From Cocos nucifera (Eukaryota > Streptophyta > Magnoliopsida > Arecales > Arecaceae): a stretch of 64,000 bases of DNA. The translations under genes and the position numbers were made by a program. The DNA is taken from positions 3,594,888 through 3,658,887 of the forward strand of contig QRFJ01000022.1 of assembly GCA_006176705.1 (NCBI GenBank). Reading direction: 5' to 3'. Each line of letters begins with the position of its first letter. The first letter of the stretch is position 1. Positions 32,264-43,570 of the stretch are shown here, in pieces. Under the pieces are notes generated by a model. The model ran no database searches and was not told where the DNA came from. It saw only the letters and a list, made by a program, of their open reading frames with translations.

Positions 32264-33854
32264 TGTTGGGGATAAATCCCGCTCCTGCCGAAGCCTGGCC
32301 CGACGCTCGGCCCAATGTACCCAGTAGCCGCTGAAGAGCTTCAGCGCCGGGCGCCAGGCCGAGCCCCTACCACGGCCGAACTGCCTAGCTGCCGAACTCC
32401 CCAGCGCAGGCTCCGGGTCGAACTCCCACCGCCAGCCGAACTTCCCCTTCGGCCGAACTCCTTCGGACTCCCCACGGCCGAACTCCTTCGAACCGACCCT
32501 CCAGCCAGCCGAGCTCCTCCCGGATCTCCCCTTCGGCCGAACTCCTTCGGACTTCCCCAGCGGCCGAACTCCTTCGGACCGACTCCATGCGGCCGAACTC
32601 CTTCGGACTTCCCACGGCCGAACTCCTTCGAACCGACCCTCCAGCCAGCCGAGCTCCTCCCGGATCTCCCCTTCGGCCGAACTCCTTCGGATTCCCCAGC
32701 GGCCGAACTCCTTCGGACCGACTCCATGCGGCCGAACTCCTTCGGACTTCCCACGGCCGAACTCCTTCGGACCGACTCCAAGCGGCCGAGCTTCAATGAA
32801 GTCCTCTCAGCGGCCGAACTCCTCAGCGGATGGGCTTTAGTAGAATCCCCAAGCGGTCTCACTCAGGAGCCCGAACTCCTCAGCAATCGTCACTCAGGAG
32901 CCCGAACTCCTCAGCAATCGTCACTCAGGAGCCCGAACTCCTCAGCAGTCGTCACTGGGCAAGCAGACATCCCTCGGTCGAACTCCCCAAGCAGTCATCC
33001 CTCGGTCGAACTCCTCACGGTCGTCCTTCACCAAACTTCGGCCGACCGAGCTCCTACCGAACTCTCAAGCGGTCCAAGCCTCAGCCCAAGTCCAACAGCC
33101 GGCCGAACTCTCCAATGGCCGAGCTTCGGATTCCCAACGGTCGAACTCCTCAGCTGACGAGTCTCAACCGAAGTCCAACATTCGACTGAACTCTCCAACG
33201 GTCGAGCTTCGGATTCTCAGCGGCAGAACTCCTCAACGGACGAGCCTTAGCTGCATACCTCCTCGCCAGACGCCTATGGGAGCCGAACTCCCTCCTATCT
33301 TCCTCTTCAGGAGCCCGAACTCCTCCGAAATGGGCACACGACGAAGGCCTTCATCCCTTCATTCGGCAAGCTCTGCGGCCATCACCATCAGTCCATCGCA
33401 AGCTCATCAGCCATCAGTCAGTCCGCCGCACCATCAGTCAGTCCGCCGCGGGCGATAGCGACCCACTGTCAGGCGGCGATGGCTGTCACCCTCCAATCCG
33501 CATCGCACGCGGCACCTTTCCAGTGAGACTGACTCCATCGAACCTCGAGCGGCCCGCCAGCACGCGGCTGCAGTTGTCGCCATCAAGCTCCGCTATATCA
33601 AGGACCCTCCCGACACACTAAGGGGAAGCTCTCTGGACTCTTGACTCTCTAAGCTCTCCTCCACATCTCTAAGCTCCGGAACTCATTCCGGGCACTCCAT
33701 TACTGTTGGTCAGAAACTAACTTGACCGTCGGAGGGTCCTGCCGGAGCCACCACCCCACCGGTTCCGGACGGGACTTCGTTTTGCAGGTCCCCGGCGGCG
33801 CCCAGCGGCCTCGATTGCGGCGACCTCCGGCGGCGACGGATTTCAGCACCAACA
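32264..33854 (+). mobile_element. 3' LTR of Tat-lineage Ty3 element (1,591 bp)
   Basis: Same termini as the 5' LTR (TGTTGGGGATAAATCCC to CAGCACCAACA). The first about 125 bp are identical and the last about 230 bp nearly so. The extra length comes from a larger and differently arranged internal minisatellite (32400-33250). It is followed by the TSD ATAGT at 33855-33859. Confidence 0.93.
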
Positions 33855-33859
33855 ATAGT
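33855..33859. repeat. Target-site duplication ATAGT (right)
   Basis: Exact match to 19585-19589. Copia 1 pol resumes directly after it. Confidence 0.92.
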
Positions 33860-34830
33860 AATCCAGTATTCTTCACCTAAATTCGATCGATACCTGCTCG
33901 TGATACTCCCAGCAAGGGCTATATTAGGTCATGTACATAACATGACATACATGAGGCTTCATATGGCCGAAGTATAAGGGATCCGACTCATATGCTCAAT
34001 CTCCTCATTTGTGCTAGGGTACATCTTCTTGGAGGGATGAATGCCATGTCTGAGTGGTAGAAATTTCCTCTTAGAGTTCTCCATGCTGAACCTGTTCAGC
34101 ACTTTTTCTATATGCATTTTCTGTAAAAGGCCAGGCATTCTATTTTGTCTATCTCTATAGATCTTAATTTCTAAAATAAAAGATGCTTTCTTTAGATCTT
34201 TCATGAAAAATTCTTTGGACAATAAACTCTCAACGAGGTCAGCATAGAAATATCATTCCCAATAAGAAGGATGTCATTCATGTACAATACGAGAAATGTG
34301 ACATCCCCTCTCACTAACTTTCTTATAAACACAAGGCTTCTCCTCATTCTTGATGAAATCAAATAATTTGATCACATCATTAAAATAGGTGTTCCAACTT
34401 CAAGAAGCTTGTTTCAATCCATAAATGGATCTATGCAACTTACAGACTTTGTGATCTTCATCACTGAAAGTGAAATCCAAAAGCAACTTCATGTAAGTAT
34501 CTTCCTCAAGATATCCATTTAGAAATATCATTTTCACATCTATCTATCATATCTTATAATCATGAAAAGCTTCAATTACAAGCAATATACTGATGGATTT
34601 CAGCATAGCTATAGATGAAAATATATCCAGATGGTTAATACCTTTGCATTGATTATAACCCTTTGCCACTAGCCTAGTTTTAAAGGTCTTTACCTTACCA
34701 TCTACACTTTTCTTCTTTTTGTAGATCCATTTGCATCCAATGGATATAATATCCTCTGATGGATCCACTAAGATCCAGACTTGATTTGAATGCATTGAAT
34801 CAATTTCTGACTTCATAGCATTCAATCATT
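33860..34830 (-). pseudogene. Copia 1 reverse transcriptase (decayed)
   Basis: On the minus strand the N-terminal part reads EIDSMHSNQVWILVDP, IGCKWIYKKKKSVDGKV and RLVAKGYNQCKGI, the classic start of Ty1/copia RVT_2. Further on come LEIKIYRDRQNRMPGL and MSRIPYTSAI. The catalytic box at 34273-34284 reads YMND where active copia RTs have YVDD, so the first catalytic Asp is lost. Several stops and frameshifts separate the parts (open pieces at 34547-34825 and 33959-34222). Confidence 0.88.
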
Positions 34831-35817
34831 TCTCGAAGTTGATGTCTGATATTGTCTTGTCATAGGTTTTAGGATTAACTACTTGATCCTTTAGTAATCT
34901 TTTGACATAGGCTAGACATCCCCAACTCTTAAGATGACTCAGATTCAATTTCTTACCATGCCATATCTCATACGGTATGGTAGAAATAGATTTAAAAGAA
35001 ATTCTATTTAAAATATAGATGGAGGTTAGTAAGATATGTCCCCAAAAAAATATAGGTAGGTCAGTGAAGCTTATCATAGATTGGACCATATCCAATAGAG
35101 TCCTGTTTGTTCTTTCCGATACCTCATTGAGCTGAGATGTACCTAAGAGGAGTCTATTGTAAGATTATGCCGTTGTCCTTAAGATACTTCAAAAATTTTA
35201 TACTAAGATTTTTACCTCATCGATCTGATCGAAGAATCTTAAGAAAATTTTTTATTTATTTTTTTACTTTATATCTAAATTTTTTAAACTTTTTAAAGAC
35301 TTCAGACTTGTGTCTCATAAGAAATATATATCTATACCATGAATAATCATTAGTAAAGATGATAAAGTATTGATAACCATCCCTGATCTACACATCAAAT
35401 AGCCCACATACATCAGTGTGTTCCAGAGCAAGTAGTTCAACAGCCCTTTTTTCATATCCTATAAAGAAAAACTTAGTCATTTTTTCTTGAAGATAGGATT
35501 CATAAACTAAGTATGATTCAGAACTCAGTAAGTTAAGGATTCGATCCTTCTCCAATTTGTTAAGCCTATCCTCTCCAATGTGACCAAGTCTAAGGTGTTA
35601 TAAATTGTTGAGGTTCGGATCATCTCTAGGTCTTCTGTGTCCTAAGGCTTTTACTAAGTGCTCGTTAATATTTACAAATGCATCAGCATGCAAATGAAAA
35701 AGACTGTCAATTAAAAGAGCTCTTACAATTAATTTATTTCTTAAATAAATGAAACAAAAGTTTTTAATAAAATTTGAATTTATAATTCTTCTATGCTAGT
35801 ACTGATATAAAAATCAA
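34826..35817 (-). pseudogene. Copia 1 GAG-pre-integrase and integrase (decayed)
   Basis: Minus-strand coding runs from about 35800 down. The pre-integrase segment is LRLGHIGEDRLNKLEKD, followed by a remnant of the Cys-poor linker and HTDVCGLFD (first catalytic Asp region) near 35400. The integrase C-terminal part is seen at 34830-35095 as DLPIFFWGHILLTSIYILNR and SHLKSWGCLAYVK. Stops and indels throughout show it is inactive. The coding frame is interrupted upstream by the CACTA-like element at 35818. Confidence 0.82.
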
Positions 35818-35829
35818 TACTACAAAAAA

Positions 35830-36745
35830 TATAATCTTTTGTGATGAATTTATTTACGATAAAAAAAATTTCATTACAGATAAAATTATTAGCGATGAAA
35901 AAAATTTCATCGCTAATAAAAATTATTTATAATAAAAAATTTTCATTGCTAATAAAGTATCATTAATTAATCATTTAAAAAAATAAAAAGATTGATTATT
36001 AGTGATGAAAGTTTTTCATCATAAATAATCGATTATTTATGATGAAAACTTTCATCGCTAATAAACTACTATTAATTAATTATTTTAAAAAATTAAAATA
36101 ATTTATTATTAGCGATGAAAGTTTTACATCGTAAGTAATCAATTATTTACGATGAAAAAATTTCATCACTAATAAACTATCATTAATTGATTATTTTAAA
36201 AAATTAAAAAGTTTTATTATTAATAATAAAAGTTTTTTCTTATAAATAATCAATTATTTATGATAAAAATTTATTTTTTATTATAAATAATTAATTATTT
36301 ATGATGAAAAACTTTCATCATTAATAAACTATCATTAATTAATCATTTTAAAAAATTTAAAAGATTTATTATTAGCAATAAAAGTTTTTCATCATAAATA
36401 ATCAATCATTTATGATAAAAAAACTTTCATCGCTAATAAACTATCATTAATTAATTATTTTAAAAAATTAAAAAGATTATTTACTAGCGATGAAAATTAT
36501 CCATCATAAATAATTGATTATTTATGATGAAAATTTATTTTCATCATAAATAATCAATTATTTATGATAAAAAACTTTCATCGCTAATAAACTATCATTA
36601 ATTAATTATTTTAAATCTTTAAAAGATAGATTTTTAGTGGTAAAAATTTTTCATCATAAATAATCGATTATTTATGATGGAATAAAAAAATTTATTATAA
36701 ATAATATATTATTTATGATGAAAAGTATCCATCACTAATATTTCA
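35830..36745. repeat. Subterminal repeats of the CACTA-like element (left)
   Basis: A dense array of GATGAAAGTTTTTCATC-type palindromic words and TTAATTAATTATTTTAAAAAATTA spacers repeats about every 120 bp. Such repeats are the binding sites for the element's own accessory transposase in CACTA transposons. Confidence 0.75.
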
Positions 36746-38410
36746 TTGCAATTAGCTCGACCAAAATTTTAAATTATAAAAAAATATGGACTACTTTAAA
36801 AATAAAAAAGGGATAAAAATGAGCCATGCATGGTCGATGCGATGGGGTCGAGGGGTACGGACACATCCACTGTTAGCTCACTCATAAGCAAAATAATAAT
36901 TTTTTTATAATTTTTAAAAATTAGTATTTTTTTAAAAAAAATTATATTTTTTTAAGTATTATATAATTTTATAATTTAAAGTCCATCTTCATCTCGTTCT
37001 ATCTATCATATCATCATACAATCATTCATGACCATCGAAATCAAATTTTATTGATTTGCATAGCTAGAGTTATCAGATAGAGATAATATTTTATGATGGT
37101 GCTTACATGATAACCACTTAAATAATGAACGAGATGAAGATGGGCTTTAAATTATAAAATTATATAATATTTAAAAAAAATAAAATTTTTTTAAAAGAAT
37201 ACTAATTTTTTTTATAATTTTTAAAATTAGTATTCTTTTAAAAAAAAAAATTATTTTTTTTTAATATTATATAATTTTATAATTTAAAATCCATCTTCAT
37301 ATCATTCATTATTTAAGTGGTTATCATGCAAGCACCATCACAAAATATTGCCTCGATCTGATAGTTCTAACTATGCAGATCGATAAAATTTGATTTTAAT
37401 GGTCATGAATGATCGTATGATGATATGATAGATAAAAATCACTGATGGATTCGAAAACTTGTAACAATAATTTCTATGATATTTATAGTATACTATTAAT
37501 ATTTTACTTTAATCGAATATAATTATGATAGTCAATTTAGTACAGAATAATTTGAACCATTAAATAAAAAATGAGTTATCAAAAGGCCAAACGACGTCCG
37601 ATTATAAGATAATTTTTTGATAAATGATCTTTGCAACTATTTTAATCATTTGTATAATGGTGATTGTAAAATATAAACTTCGCATATATGAATCATCCAT
37701 GTTAAGTATATTTTACAAAAGCATAAGTATAATTGCTTAAGAACTTTAAGAATGTGTATCAAAAGATGTGTAATTTTAGATAGTTTATATACACGTGGTT
37801 TACTTTTTACGATCACCACCATAGAAATGATCAAACTATCAGTAAAAAATATTTATCTAAAAAAATCATCTAATAAACACACGTCAATTGAGTTTTAATC
37901 ACTTATTTTTTATTTAACGCTCTAGATCATCCTATACTAAATTGAATATGATAATTATATCCAATTGAATTAAAATTTTGCTAGTATGCTATAAATATCA
38001 CAGAGATTATTATTATAAATTTTTGAATTAATCGATAATTTTTATCTATCAGATCATCATGCGATCATTCATGATCATCAAAATTAAATTTTATCGATCT
38101 ACATAGCTAGAGCTACCTGATCGAGGTGATATTTTATGATGGTGCTTGCATGATAATTACTTAAATAATAAATAATGAAGATGAATTTTAAAATTTAAAA
38201 TCATATAATATTTAAAAAAATAAAAATTTTAATTTTAAAAAATATTAATTTTGCAAAAAATAGAAAAAAATATTAATTGGTATGTAGGCTAGCTAACAGT
38301 GGATGTGCTCGCACCTCTCAACCCCATTATATTGGCCATGCATGGCGTATTTTTACCCTTTTTTTATTTTTAAAATTATTCATAATTTTATTAATTTAAA
38401 ATTTTGGTCA
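36745..38410. repeat. 1.7-kb imperfect foldback palindrome
   Basis: Outer arms: GACCAAAATTTTAAATTA near 36768 pairs with its inverse near 38390, and the GCCATGCATGG...ACAGTGGATGTG segments near 36824-36880 and 38297-38345 are inverted copies. Inner arms about 37455-37620 and 37855-38040 are also inverted copies. A third motif (ATCATTCATGACCATC...GATGGTGC) occurs three times, at about 36960-37160 (forward), 37205-37440 (inverted) and 38040-38270 (forward). There is no coding capacity. It may be a nested foldback element or an inverted duplication within the CACTA-like element. Confidence 0.7.
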
Positions 38411-38840
38411 AAGTATTTGCCACGGATTATTAGCGATGGAAGTTTTCCATTGCAAATAATCTTGTTTTATGATAAAATTTTTTTTAGCATAAATAATTAA
38501 TATTTGCAATGAAAATATTCTATCGTAATTAATCAAACTTTTTTTATGATTTATTCTTAGCAAATTAATAGCAATAAAATTTTTTATGATAAAAAAATTA
38601 ATCATAAATAATTAATTATTAGCGATGAAAAATATTTTTCTTTGCAAATAACTTATTTTAATATTTTTTGGATAAGAAATTTTTTTTAGAAAAATATTTG
38701 GAGAGAATTATTTGCAACAAAATTATTTACGATGAAATTTTTCATCGTAAATTATTAATATTAGTAGCAAAAATATTTTTTCAGTCGTTAATAATTATTT
38801 TAGCAATGAAAATTTTGTTGCTAATACTTTCATCGTTAAA
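38411..38840. repeat. Further subterminal-type repeats
   Basis: The GCGATGAAA/TTTCATCG words resume after the foldback and end at about 38836. This suggests the foldback interrupts one continuous left subterminal region. Confidence 0.6.
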
Positions 38841-38859
38841 ACCCTTTGAATATCCTCCC

Positions 38860-39730
38860 ACTTCCATAAAATCCACTCTCTCTCTCCTCAAAACTCTCTC
38901 CTCTCCTCTTTCTCTCTCCTCCCATCCTCTCTCTCCACCTCCTAGGCTTCCATCGGTCGGTGATCGTATTTTCCACTATCGCTGTCATTGCCGTCGACGT
39001 TGCCATCGCAATTGCCACTACCGTTGTCGATGCCATTATCGCTACCACTGTGCTTGAATCGATCGAAGGTAGCTTAATTCAATCTCGACTGGCCACGGAT
39101 TAGATTTTATTTTTTTTAATTTGTTCTTCCGATCTGGGGGCCATGTGTATTGCTGTGTGGTGGTCGATAGCGGGGCAGTGGGGTGCGAAGGGTGGGTGCC
39201 GACTATAGACCATGTATGGCAGTTGATGAACTTGGTAGAGAATGTTGGTGGTGTAAGGTGGAACGCTGGCACCACGGGGGCTGTGGGGCCGGGGGGGGTT
39301 GGGCATCGAGGGGCGGTGGTAACAGGACAGATGGTGTGAGATGGAGGGGATGCATGGGGTGTAGAGCGGCATTGGTCATAGGTCGGGGTGGGGGCCACGA
39401 TGGTACATGGGCAGTGCGAGGGCAGGATGGCTAGGGGGGGTGAGTGAGGGCAGAGGGGGGTGCATGGGCATGGAGGGACGGTTAGTGATGGGTCGTTTGG
39501 GGACCGGGGTGGTGGGTGGCGGAGGGAGCTGTAGGAGATGGAGGGCCACGATGGGTACGTGGGTGGCTCAGGAGCTGGGGCCGGGAGGGGCCACGATGGG
39601 TGGGGGGCAGATGAGGGTGCATGGGATGTGAAGGGGCAGCGGTGATGGCTCAGGTGGGGAGCCGCGGGTGGTGGGTGGCGGAGGGGAGCCGCAGGGGGTG
39701 GGGGGCTTCGACGGGTAGAGACTGAGGGCC
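38860..39730 (+). other. Pyrimidine-rich leader followed by G-rich block
   Basis: 38875-38945 is almost pure CT on the plus strand and resembles a plant 5' untranslated region. It is followed by a CGCTGTCATTGCCGTCG-type trinucleotide-like tract. 39130-39730 is strongly G-rich on the plus strand with many runs of three or more Gs. No protein family is recognisable, and frames on both strands (Gly/Trp-rich on plus, Pro-rich on minus) are compositional. Confidence 0.5.
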
Positions 39731-39774
39731 CATAGGAATTTAGTCCTAATAATTTTTTAAAATTTAATAAATAA

Positions 39775-40090
39775 TAAAAAATAATAATAAGTATAATAAT
39801 AATAGTAATAATAATAATAGTAGTAATAATAAAAATAGTAATATTAATATTAGTAAAAGAAAAATAGTAATAATAATAATAGTAGTAGTAATAATAATAA
39901 TAGTAATAGTAATAATTGTAAAAGTAAAAATAGTAATAATAATAATAGTAGTAGTAGCAGTAGTGATAGTAATAATAATAGTAAAAGTAGTAGTAATAAT
40001 AATAATATAATAATTAAATATAATAGTAACAGTAATAATAATAATAGTAAAAGTAGTAGTAGTAATAATAATAATAGTAATAATAATTAA
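39775..40090. repeat. Imperfect (AAT/AGT)n microsatellite
   Basis: About 315 bp of ATA, ATAGTA and TAATAG triplets with many interruptions. Confidence 0.85.
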
Positions 40091-40254
40091 AAATTAGATA
40101 TTTTTATAATTAAAATAGTTAGATTTTTAATTATATTTTTATACTTTTATTTGTTATAATTTAATTTTTTTATTTATTTAGTTCTTATATTTTATTATGA
40201 TTATGATTTAATATTTTAATTTGCATTAACTGAAGGTTTTAATTTTTAATGCAT

Positions 40255-40565
40255 ATGAGCTATCCGATCTGGGAACTGGATCAAGTTTCGATTAGGAATA
40301 TGAGTTGGGATCCTGTCTGAGATTTGGATCATGATCCGGGTCAGATCTCAATCTAGGCTCTGAGTCTAGTTTCGATTAGGGATATGAGTCAAGATCCTTT
40401 CCAGGATTCGGATCATGATCCGAGTCAGATCTCGGTTGGAGATTCTATCTGGGATCCGATCTAGGATCATGTTCGAGATCTGATTCGGGATTCGGATCAT
40501 GATCATTCGGTGGGTTGGATCTTGGTTTGGGATCCTGTTCGGGATCCAATCTGCGATCCTATCTA
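40255..40565. repeat. GATC-rich minisatellite, about 85-bp period
   Basis: The phrase GGATCATGATCCG-GTCAGATC occurs near 40324 and 40407, with a truncated form near 40493. Between them are GGATCCTGTTCGGGATC-like words. Many positions are partly palindromic. It lies within the CACTA-like element. Confidence 0.65.
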
Positions 40566-41419
40566 GTAATGATTTAATGCATGCTTTGATGTAACCTTAG
40601 ACTCCTATTCAAAAGTCGATCCCAAGATTCCGAAAATGGACTCTATGAACGATTCTTGGATGTCCCGATTTGGATAGTTCAAAAATGCATCAATATTTTA
40701 TTATTACCATAGTGTTCTATGTTCTATTATGAAAAATTTCATCGTAGTCATCTCGTTTGTTCTGTGGGTATATATTAGATGTGGTTAATATATGATCCAT
40801 CTATATTATGTATTTGAAGAATTGTAGGAAGATGTTATCAGATTTTTTTTGGATATGAAACAAAGAACAAAACTGTGGCAACAATAAAAGTGATACATTT
40901 TTGAAAGAGATAGGACCACACCTATTAAGGAGTTGGTGGAGTTAGAATTCATGAATTATTATTCTTTGTTGTCAGATAAATATAGACAAAAGTTGGATGA
41001 AAATCATGAATATTGATAAAAATTGAATCCGACATATCAGATAACTTCTTTTATTTAGAATTTAATAATTAAATATTATTTATTTTTAAATTTAGCTATT
41101 TATTGTAAATTGGGTGAGATAGATAGTCTCGTATTGTGGAGATTCGAGACCATTCGTTCGTCATATAGAGCAAATGATAAGCAATTTCTATTTATCATAT
41201 ATTAACTCTTTAATTATTTAAAATTTTTTATTAATTATTCTTAAATTATAGAAAGATGTACAGAGTGACGAGCTTCCTGGTAGGATCAAGATCTACCAAC
41301 GGACATATCAACGACGGTCAGGAGGCTAGACGATTGGAAGCCAGGAGCTTTATGTAGGTTTTTTCAACTATTTTTTATTTATATTTTGATTTTCAGTACA
41401 AACTTAGAATAGCTATAAA

Positions 41420-41849
41420 TTTAATTTATGATAGAATTATTTATAATGGATATTTTTTCATCATAAATAATAAAATTATCTATGATGAAAATAATCTATC
41501 ATAAATAATTAATTATCTACGATGAAAATAATCCATCGTAGATAATTTATTATTTATGATGGATTTTTTTCATCAAAAAAAATATTATTTATGATGAAAA
41601 AAAAATTTCATCATAAAAAATTTTATCATAGATAATTTAAGAAATAAAAAAATTTTAGGAAAATTTTTCATCATAAAAAAATATTATTAGCTACCAAAAG
41701 AAATTTTTGTTGCTAATTATTATCTGTGACCCTATTTTTTGCGATGAAACATTAGCGATAAAATTTTCATTGCTAATAATTATTAACGATAAAAATTTAT
41801 TTTTTATGATGAAATTTTTGCATCGCAAAAAATCTATTTTTTTGTAGTA
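41420..41849. repeat. Subterminal repeats of the CACTA-like element (right)
   Basis: GATGAAAATAATCCATC-type words in both orientations, mirroring the left subterminal region, end at the inverted terminus GTAGTA. Confidence 0.72.
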
Positions 41850-42968
41850 TAGATTCCGGCTAGCTACAAGTACATAATAGCAGTCTTTCAAAATTAATCT
41901 AAATCCTAATGACAATCAAAGAGGGTATGTTCCTACGACAACTATAGCAATCTTTGCTCCATTGCCAATGCGCAGGATCATTTTTCATTCCCTCAGCCCT
42001 CTACTTTTTACTAGACTTTGTATAAAAGTACATATATGAGCACTTGAACTAGAGTTTGAAATCCAACTAGAAGTAGAAAAAATCATAAGGTTAGATTCAA
42101 AATTGAGCATACTGGACTTACCTTCCAAATGTGCATCCATCTTTTATTTCTTTAGGCTCTCCAGGTACTTAGGATAGTTTCTTTTTCAGTGGCTATCAAC
42201 ATTATAATGGAAACACTTTTCTTTGTCAGTAGTTATCTTCTCAGAAGTGTTCTTCTTCTTTGACTTATTCTTCTTTTTCTTCTTCTTCGCAGGCTTATTC
42301 TTTTTCTTTTCAGAAGACTTTTTCTTAAAGAAAGATGCCTGCTCCATAGCTAGAATAGCGCTTCTTGAACTTTTCATGGTGCTTTCAGTAGTAACCAACA
42401 TGTTCATTAACTCAGAAAAGATGCAATCTAACTTGTTCATATGATAATTTACTATAAATTAATCATATGCACTAGTAAGGGAATGCAAGATTAGATCCAC
42501 CTATAACTCCTTCTGCACAATCAGATCGAGCTTCTCCAGCTTCTTGAAAACCTTAATCATTATCAGACAATGATTATGGACCAACTGCCCTTCGTGCATC
42601 TTCGAGTTGAAGAGACTCTTAAACACTTCAAAGCACATGGTTTGGCTCTGCACACCATACAACTCTTGCAGGTGAGTGATCATAGCCTTGGCAGTAGGCA
42701 TATTCTCATGCTAGCTCTGCAGCTCATTTGATATATATGGAAGCCAGAATGTAGCACTTGACCCGAGTGTCATCATCCATCCATTATCCAGTGCTGCTCT
42801 TTGTTTAGCACTAGGATGGGTTGGTAAAGCATTGGGATTCCTGGTTGAGCACATAGCTAAATTTTTTTGAACTCAATACAATTTTGAGGTTTTTGATCCA
42901 GTCCTTGTAGTTTTGGCTAGTAAGTCAATTAGACTCAAGAATGGGGGTAATGGATTGGAGGCTGACAT
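41850..42968 (-). pseudogene. Copia 1 Gag and protease linker (decayed)
   Basis: Minus-strand coding begins with MSASNPLP at 42968. Next come a UBN2-type Gag (AMITHLQELYGVQSQT, MHEGQLVHNHCLIMIK at 42501-42701), a Lys-rich basic stretch, and a knuckle CFHYNVDSHW (42186-42210), which is the first half of CCHC. Then follow LILKDCYYVLVASRNL (41860-41910), the conserved segment after the copia protease. Several frameshifts are visible, for example soon after the start codon. Confidence 0.82.
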
Positions 42969-43565
42969 GGTTAACTATAAGAGTAGATATTCAAGTAAGA
43001 CAATTATACTTAGATTTTAAAATTTATTCTAGAAACTTTAAGAAATAAATTAAAGTCCTACTATTCTCATAGATCCCTCACACTCCCCTGTAGAAATGCG
43101 AAAATCCTTACGCGACTAAGATTCCAAGTTGGTACTGCAGTTCCACTAATATGTGTGCATCTCACCGTATCTGGTTATTGGGTCACACTATACTTATAAG
43201 TGGATAACCATTGTTCAATGCTTCTCAAGCATGAGTATTTGGTCTCTAAGTCATAGAGCCTCAACATGTCCGTTTATCGGTCCAATCCTTAGTTAAGTCA
43301 GATCCACCGTTCAAAACTTAGGCAAAGCCATCATCAGGTCCCTCATCATATCTAGTTATTGGGCCCAACCCCAGCATTACCAAGCAACATCTCATGCTAA
43401 TAAGATGGTTGCATCATTTTGGTGCAACTGAACCACTGTATCCAATCGAGAATAATCAACATCAGTAGGACGCCTGCAATCCTATAATGATGGAAGACCT
43501 AGGACTTAATATAGGGAGGTTTGGGTTTTGGTCTCATCTAAAATAAGTTAGAACAATGTCATGTC
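42969..43565 (-). mobile_element. Copia 1 leader, part next to gag
   Basis: Untranslated leader of copia 1, separated from its primer-binding site by insertion of copia 2. No coding sequence is seen. Confidence 0.55.
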
Positions 43566-43570
43566 TGACT
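43566..43570. repeat. Target-site duplication TGACT (left)
   Basis: TGACT is repeated exactly at 58118-58122 on the far side of copia 2. Confidence 0.88.

Larger units (their letters stand above)
35818..41849. mobile_element. CACTA-like non-autonomous element (6,032 bp) inside copia 1
   Basis: The left end reads TACTACAAAAAATATA and the right end (reverse strand) TACTACAAAAAAATAGA, so the ends are inverted copies that begin TACTA where CACTA is usual. Both subterminal regions are packed with short inverted words such as GATGAAAA/TTTTCATC and TTAGCGATGAAA. The element splits copia 1 coding sequence between the protease linker (41850 onwards, minus strand) and pre-integrase (35817 downwards). 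A clear 3-bp target duplication is not visible. No TNP2 or TNPA-type transposase is recognisable inside. Confidence 0.7.

Noticed and set aside
35830..36745. Regularly spaced short repeats that could suggest a CRISPR-like array
   Set aside because: The spacers are themselves repetitive and AT-rich, the repeats are palindromic and degenerate, and the setting is a plant CACTA-like subterminal region.
39042..39631. Pro-rich minus-strand and Gly/Trp-rich plus-strand frames
   Set aside because: They are shadows of the G-rich block; no family similarity and mutually overlapping.
42223..42444. Phe-rich plus-strand frame that looks like a membrane protein
   Set aside because: It is the antisense of the Lys-rich tail of copia 1 Gag.
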